The notes beneath the pieces are model-generated. The model was not told where the DNA came from, did no database searches, and saw nothing but the letters and a program-made list of their open reading frames with translations. Position numbers and translations under genes: made by a program. 64,000 nt of DNA, taken from contig JALGQZ010000011.1 of assembly GCA_023105745.1 (NCBI GenBank), positions 18,564,975 through 18,628,974 of the forward strand, given 5' to 3'. The stretch comes from Austropuccinia psidii. Its lineage: Eukaryota > Basidiomycota > Pucciniomycetes > Pucciniales > Sphaerophragmiaceae. Shown one piece after another: positions 58,758-64,000 of this stretch. Position 1 is the stretch's first letter. Each line of letters begins with the position of its first letter.

Positions 58758-60090
58758 TCAAGCTTCTGAAGAATTGGGTCCTGGCTTGTCAGGATATAAA
58801 GAATGTAAATCCTTGACAAGATCAGGACAATTCTTGAGGTTTTTGGCTGGTTCCCAAGTGGATCTTTCTGGGTCTTGCCTGAAACCTTTCCATTCTACCA
58901 GATACCATAATTTTCTCCTCTTGAGCTTTGAATCCAGTACTTTAGAGACTTCCCATTCCTCTTCTTCTTCAATGGTGATTGGAGGAGGAGGCTTTTGATG
59001 CCAATTTGGGATTGTTAATGTCTTGACTGGTTCCAGAAGGCAAATATGGAAGACTGGGTGGGTGGATTTCCATTGAGATGGAAGCTTGAGGTGGTAAGCA
59101 TGAGTACTGACTTTCTTCAAGATTGGAAAAGGACCCAACCATCTTTCAAACAGTTTCTTGGTGGGTCTGGTTGATTTGATGTTCTTGGAAGAAAGCCATA
59201 CCATGTCACCATGATTGAAAGCAGGTGGATTTGCTCTACTTTTATCTGCATACCTCTTAAACCGGTTCATGGCGACTTCAAGTTCTCTCTTGACATCTTG
59301 CTGTATTGATTGGATTTTTGTTGATAAATTTCCAGCAGGAGTATCTTGAGTGATGTGAACTGAGTCAAATTGTGGATCTCTTCCATAAACAGTGAAAAAC
59401 AGGAATTGCTTGGTTGAAGAGTGGTCAGAATTATTGTAGGCAAATTCAGCAAGAGGGAGCCAGGTGTTCCAATCATTTTGATGATAACTGACATACATCC
59501 AAAGGTATTGTTCTAGTATCTGATTTACCCTCTCTGTCTGTCCATCATTTTCTGGATGGTAAGCAGTTGACAATTCTCTTGAAATCTTGAGCTGCTGACA
59601 AAGATTGGTCCAAAATGAAGAAACAAAAAGGGAACCTCTATTACTGACAATGCTTGAAGGAAGGCCATGCTTTGAAATCATATTCTTGATGAATAAATGG
59701 GCCAAATCTAGTGAAGTGATTGATGACATTGTTGGAATAAAAACTGCCATTTTTGAGAATCTGTCCACTATGACAAGCATTGAGTCAAATGAGTTGGATA
59801 GTGGCAGGTGAGTGATAAAGTCCATTGAAAGACAAATCCAAGGACCATTTAGGATTGGAAGAGGTTTGAGGATTACAAACTTCTTATGATGGATATTCTT
59901 GTTTCTTGAACACTGTTGACAGGATGAGACATAATCCTTGATGAATTGAGTCATGCCAGACCAGTGGAAATCCCGCTTGACAATTTTGAGAGTCTTCTCT
60001 TGGCCAGGGTGTCCAGCTGGAGGAGATTAATGATATTTTTAAAGAATGCTGAGTTGAATTGTGGGGACATTTGGGACCACCACACAATCT
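58758..60090 (-). pseudogene. Integrase and canonical chromodomain, family C
   Basis: An open frame of 398 codons (59954-58758) holds most of integrase. The CQQC half of the zinc site is present; the histidine part lies upstream in another frame (about 60090-59955). Catalytic residues by count: D45 (SMDFITHL), position 105 is Asn instead of Asp (VSNRGSLF; codon 59640-59642), E141 (GQTERVNQ). The loss of the second Asp should abolish strand transfer. Residues about 315-385 are a clear chromodomain (YLVEWKGF, STWEPAKNL), a reader of methylated histone tails in this family. Confidence 0.9.
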
Positions 60091-60679
60091 TTGAAGAGAA
60101 GGAGTTGGGAAGAGGAATCAAGAGAATAATTCTGGATGGATTTTCCTTTGCCCAATTCTTGAAGAATACTTCTGTACTGAGAATATTGCCATGATTTCTT
60201 CTGAATTGAGTCAATCAAATTTGAAAAAGATTCCACCTTGACTGAAAAATACCTTGAGGGTTGAACTTCATCTTGCTTAATGAGCTGTTCAGGGCAGTAA
60301 GTGATTGAGAAATGGAATACAGAAAGAAATTCAGCCCAGCCGGCTTGAAGGCAAGTGAGTACTTTTCAGGACATGAAGTATTGAAGGGAAGAGTGATTGG
60401 TGAGAACTTCAAAAGGGGAAGAGAGAGACAGGAGAAAAGCCCTCCAGCGCTTGAGAGCCCAGACTATTCCAAGGAGTTCCTTGTCATGAATCTCATAGTT
60501 GAGCTCTGCTGGGATAAGCTTGTGGCTGTGGAATGCAATGGGATGTTTTCCTGAGTCAGAGAACTGACTCAGTATAGCACCCAGGGCATAATCGGATGCA
60601 TCGGTCTCTACAATGGTGGGTAGAGAAGGATTGGAGCGGTGGTGATAGCATCTTTGAGTTGGTGAAACTGACTAACAGC
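60091..60679 (-). pseudogene. RNase H and connection region remnant, family C
   Basis: Expected place of RNase H. Translations in several frames give short recognisable pieces (for example SRWNLFQ-type and KGKSIQN segments), but stops and frameshifts are frequent and no RNase H active site can be traced. Confidence 0.55.
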
Positions 60680-61699
60680 TTACTCATTGAGGGGGAAACA
60701 GGAATCTTTCTTGAGGAAACTGGTGAGTGAACTGATCTTCTTTGAATAATTCTTGATGAAACGGTGGTAGAAGTTTGCAAAGCCAAGGAAGGATTGAAGA
60801 GCTTTGAGGTTTCTTGGAGGCAGCCAATTGAGAATCTGCTGGACTTTTGCTTTGTCCATCTTGAGGCCTTCAGAAGAAACAACATAACCAAGATACTCCA
60901 CACTAGAAAAGTGAAATAGGCACTTGGAAGCCTTAGCAAAAAGATTATTGGCTTTAAGTCTGGAAAGAACAGTGGACACATGAGTAACATGTTCTTCCTC
61001 AGATTTGGAAAAGACCATAATGTCATGCAAATAAGCTACAACATAAACATCGAGAAGATCTTGAAAGATATAATTGACAAGATTCTGAAAAGAGGCAGGA
61101 GCATTGTTGAGCCCAAATGGCATAACCAAGTACTCAAAACTGCCATATTTAGTTCTGAAGCATGTCAAATGTTCATCACCCTCCTTGATTCTGAGCAGGT
61201 TATATGCACCACACAAATCAATCTTGGATAACATAGAAGAAACATTGAAAACATTCAGAAGCTGATTCATAGGAGGAACAGGATACTTGTTCTTACTAGT
61301 AACAGCATTGAGTTTGCGGTAATCAACACACAAACGGAGGCCACCATATTTCTTTTTAACAAGGAGGACAGATGCTTCTTGTGAAGAGGAGCTTGGATAG
61401 ATGAATCATTTCTCTACATAATCTGAAATGTAGGCCATGAGTGTATCTGACTCTTGTTTGGATAAAGAGTAGATCACCTTAACTGGAGGTAGAGACCCCT
61501 CCAGATCAATATGATGATCACAGGCACGGTGAGGAAGAAGTTTCTCTTCTTTCACCTTGGAGAATACATCCAAATATTTGTGATAGACAGGAGGAACAAC
61601 CTTCATCATGGTTTCTACTTCTTCTGGCTCTTCCTCTTCATCCCACAATTCCTCCAGGGAGTAATGATAAGAAGAAGGAGGAAGGTCCATATTCCCCAA
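60680..61699 (-). pseudogene. Reverse transcriptase, family C
   Basis: Two open pieces in one frame separated by a TGA at 61406: an acidic N-terminal part (61699-61406, VYHKYLDVFSKVKEEKLLPHR) and the RT core (61333-60680) with LCVDYRKLNAVT, MPFGLNNAPASFQ and FLGFANFYHRFI. The catalytic YxDD box reads YLHDI (codon 61025-61027, His for the first Asp), which should inactivate the enzyme. Frame is then lost. Confidence 0.88.
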
Positions 61700-61729
61700 G
61701 AAGAGATGAAGTGAAGATACAGAATTATC

Positions 61730-62347
61730 TTATCCAACATCTTTAATATCTTTGAAGACTTCATCTCCAAATAATGGTAATGACTGAGGGGAACTTATGG
61801 AAGGAATATGGACAGAAGATGGAAATGATGGTGTTCTACAATCACCAACCAGAGCTGCACATGATTTGGCAGAAGAAAAGTCATGACACAAAGAATTAGA
61901 AGGATCATAATAGTCCTTATGATCAGCATTAAAGGTGATCAGCCCTTGCCTCCAATCAACAGAAGGATTAAAGTGATTTAGAAAGTCAAAGCCCAATATG
62001 AGGTCTTCTCCCTTTGGAGTATCAATAACTAAAAAGTTCCATTCAAAGCTTGGGAAGGAAGGGAGCTCAACCATATATTTAGTATGGTGAGTCACAAATA
62101 AGGAAGGGGACTCAGAGGAGTCCAAAATGATTAGAGGAATCTTCTCTGGGTGTTCTGACATGCTCAAAGAATACATGTGAACAAACTGCTTTGAAATAAA
62201 TGAGTTTGTAGCACCAGAATCAATGAGAATACTGTAAAACATATCAGAGAGAGAAGAAAAAACAAAAAATTTAAGAGAATTCTTGACACCAGTATTCAGA
62301 ATGCACAATTGTCCTCTGGATGGAAACCAGTGAATACCATTGAACAC
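61730..62347 (-). pseudogene. Aspartic protease region, family C
   Basis: 205 open codons with the protease signature ILIDSGATNSFI near residue 40 and the flap/second-half motif DLILGFDFLNHFNP. In a different frame from Gag and separated by one stop from the RT part. The protease motif itself is intact. Confidence 0.82.
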
Positions 62348-62399
62348 AACATGATCTTCACTCAGGCATTTCCCTGGCTGGGAAGTTTGCCTTATGGTT

Positions 62400-63699
62400 G
62401 GGTAAGCTTGTTTTGAGGCCTTTTGAAACAGGACTCAAGACTGTGCTTCCCACCACAATAGGTACATAGACCCTTCTTGATTCTTCTTTCTTTTTCAGAA
62501 CTCATCAACTTGAAATCTTGATTTAATAAAGAAGAATGGGGCTTGTCCCTCTTCTGAAAATTCTTCTTCTTCTTTTTACTTGAGCTTGAAGAGCTTTGAG
62601 GATGAGAAGAACTTGACTTTGAGGCTTCTGCCTTCTCCTCTTGATGATGACTCTTTTAATTTTGCCTCTCATGGTACCTGGTATCAAGCTCCAGGGTAAT
62701 ATCCATTAAGTCTTGAAGAGAGTCAATTCTTGAAGGATGGGAGGCCAATTGATCCAAAATCATGGATGGCAATCCCTTCCTGAAATGATGGATTAGAGCT
62801 CTTTCACCCCAATCTCCAATTCTTGAGACAAGACTTCTGAAATCAGCAATGTATAAAGATACATGCCCACCTTCTTTCATTCTTAAAGAATACATTTCTG
62901 CTTCAGCTTTTCTGACTTCATTTGGGTCCCCAAATAAGGTGAAGAGTTGAGATTCACATAACTTCCATTAATTGAGAAGGTAATTTGGATCTTGATTGGT
63001 GAGATTGGAAAGATAAGGCTCAATCCATTTTTCAGCCCTGTGAATGAGAATTGAATTGGTGTAAAGGACCTTCTTTCTGTCTTGAGCGAAGTTTGCCAGA
63101 TCATTATGAAAAATCACTTGACAAGACTGAATAAATCTTCTAACTTTAAAGGGTTGAGTCCCATCAAAGCATTTTGGTGCTCTCATAGATGGAGTCTTGA
63201 AGGCTGGTGGTCTTGATGCTTCAGAGGATGAAGCTGCTTAAAGATTGGCCATAATCTGAGTCATTTGCTGCATAATGGCCAATAAAGATGGTTCAGACTG
63301 ATGAGAGACAGGTTGATTAGACTGGGCTAGATTTGGCCCTCCAGTACCTTGGGATGCCTCTACAGGAGCAGGGACAACTTCAGTACCATCAGACTCTTCC
63401 TTTTCCACAGAATTCTGCTCCTCCTCTTCACCATCTTCACCTGGACCCTTGAAAATGGTCCTTGAAGTTCCTGGAAATCTGCCAACTACACCTGAAAATG
63501 AGCTTGATCTTCTTGGTACTCTTCCTTCCTTCCTAGATGGTGCTGCTCCTTCCAAAGTGGGTCATCTGTCCAATTTGGCCCTCAGCTGAGAAACTGCTTG
63601 GGTGCCATCAAGAGGAGCCCTGGGATTTGGAGTGAGAACAGATTGAGTTCTGGCCTGAGATCTTGTCTGCCTTGCAGGAGGTGAGTGTTGGATGGGCAT
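62400..63699 (-). pseudogene. Gag, family C
   Basis: ATG at 63699 (MPIQHSPPARQTRSQA). A single frame with stops at 63562, 63238, 62968 and 62656. Order: Ser/Pro/Glu-rich N terminus, a KCFDGTQPFKVRRFIQ capsid start, FTLFGDPNEVRKAEAEM and ADFRSLVSRIGDWGERAL capsid motifs, a Ser/Lys-rich linker, and a zinc knuckle near 62440-62470 spelled CTYCGGKHSLESC, that is CX2CX3HX4C, one residue shorter than usual. The N-terminal part matches the fragment at 16507-16858. Confidence 0.88.
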
Positions 63700-63998
63700 G
63701 ATTTCAGGATAAAAAAAAATAAAATGAAAAAGAATCAAGATTTGAAGATGAAAACTTGGGGCAATTGAAATAATGCTTGAAGTCAAAGTCAAGATCAATA
63801 TCTTGAGGGAAATCGATAAAAATCAAGAGATCAAATGAGATCTTCAGGTAAATCAATCAATTAAATATCAAGTGAAAACTTGAAGTTAATGAATCAAATA
63901 TATCAAATCAATCAAAATCAAAATTTGGCAAAATCAATCAATCAATCAAATGAATTCTTGAGGCAAAAGCAATTTACGTCAAAAATCTTGATGTGAAA
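63700..63998 (-). other. 5' leader of family C
   Basis: AT-rich with CAATCAAT-type short repeats, same character as 16859-17610. No frame; the LTR would follow outside the window. Confidence 0.6.
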
Positions 63999-64000
63999 AA

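Larger units (their letters stand above)
56316..63998 (-). mobile_element. Chromovirus (Ty3/gypsy) family C, minus strand, degraded
   Basis: 3' LTR at 56316-57973, then (reading leftwards along the minus strand from the right edge) leader, Gag, protease, RT, RNase H remnant, integrase and chromodomain. The 5' LTR is beyond the window. Gag and Pol resemble the Tf1/sushi-type chromoviruses of fungi. There are many stops and frameshifts plus substitutions in RT and integrase active sites. Left flank of the LTR is ctgtg. Confidence 0.92.

Noticed and set aside
62430..62475. Zinc knuckle of family C missing one residue as a mutation
   Set aside because: From memory of related rust elements the shorter spacing seems family-typical, so it is not reported as damage.

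Overview
The window looks like repeat-dense DNA from a rust fungus (Pucciniales). The Gag and Pol proteins strongly resemble, from memory, the chromovirus-type Ty3/gypsy families that fill the Austropuccinia psidii (myrtle rust) genome. The species call is inference; no search was run. The DNA is AT-rich, poor in CpG over most of its length, has short GT-AG introns, and is mostly transposons nested in transposons. No tRNA, rRNA or CRISPR array was seen.

Layout. 1-11083: a Ty3/gypsy element (family A1), 5' LTR cut by the window edge, interrupted by a solo LTR of a B-like family (4235-6246). 11084-13588: an unknown minus-strand remnant, then the chromodomain tail and 3' LTR of a related element (A2). 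13589-16500: two broken minus-strand genes of unknown function, one with a 17-residue Tyr/Pro tandem repeat. 16507-20910: a three-level nest, an A2 solo LTR inside the LTR of a family C element, which itself sits in a family D LTR. 20911-33304: gene-poor AT-rich DNA holding one solo B LTR and one possible host gene (29308-30009) in a more CpG-rich island. 33305-35641: solo A2 LTR with a perfect GAAAC target duplication, an A1 LTR relic and an 80-bp tandem duplication. 35664-52377: a PIF/Harbinger-like DNA transposon with 15-bp terminal inverted repeats, a broken DDE transposase and unknown minus-strand coding pieces, split by a young B element (39222-49190, LTRs about 99.5% identical). 53432-54860: degraded D element tail. 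56316 to the end: family C chromovirus on the minus strand, with Gag, protease, RT, integrase and chromodomain all damaged.

The most interesting signal is in elements A1 and B. In both, the first coding exon has no internal ATG and starts right after an AG|TG acceptor, while an upstream consensus donor ends in A, so splicing would itself make the Gag start codon. That exon ends at a conserved phase-1 donor (AAAG|GT). The next exon is open in two overlapping frames, and nearby alternative acceptors can lead into either. Unspliced genomic RNA would then not be translatable as Gag. In A1 the candidate leader intron also holds a long train of adjacent perfect hairpins, and a similar train lies in the 3' part of the B-like solo LTR. 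All of this is read from sequence and needs RNA evidence.
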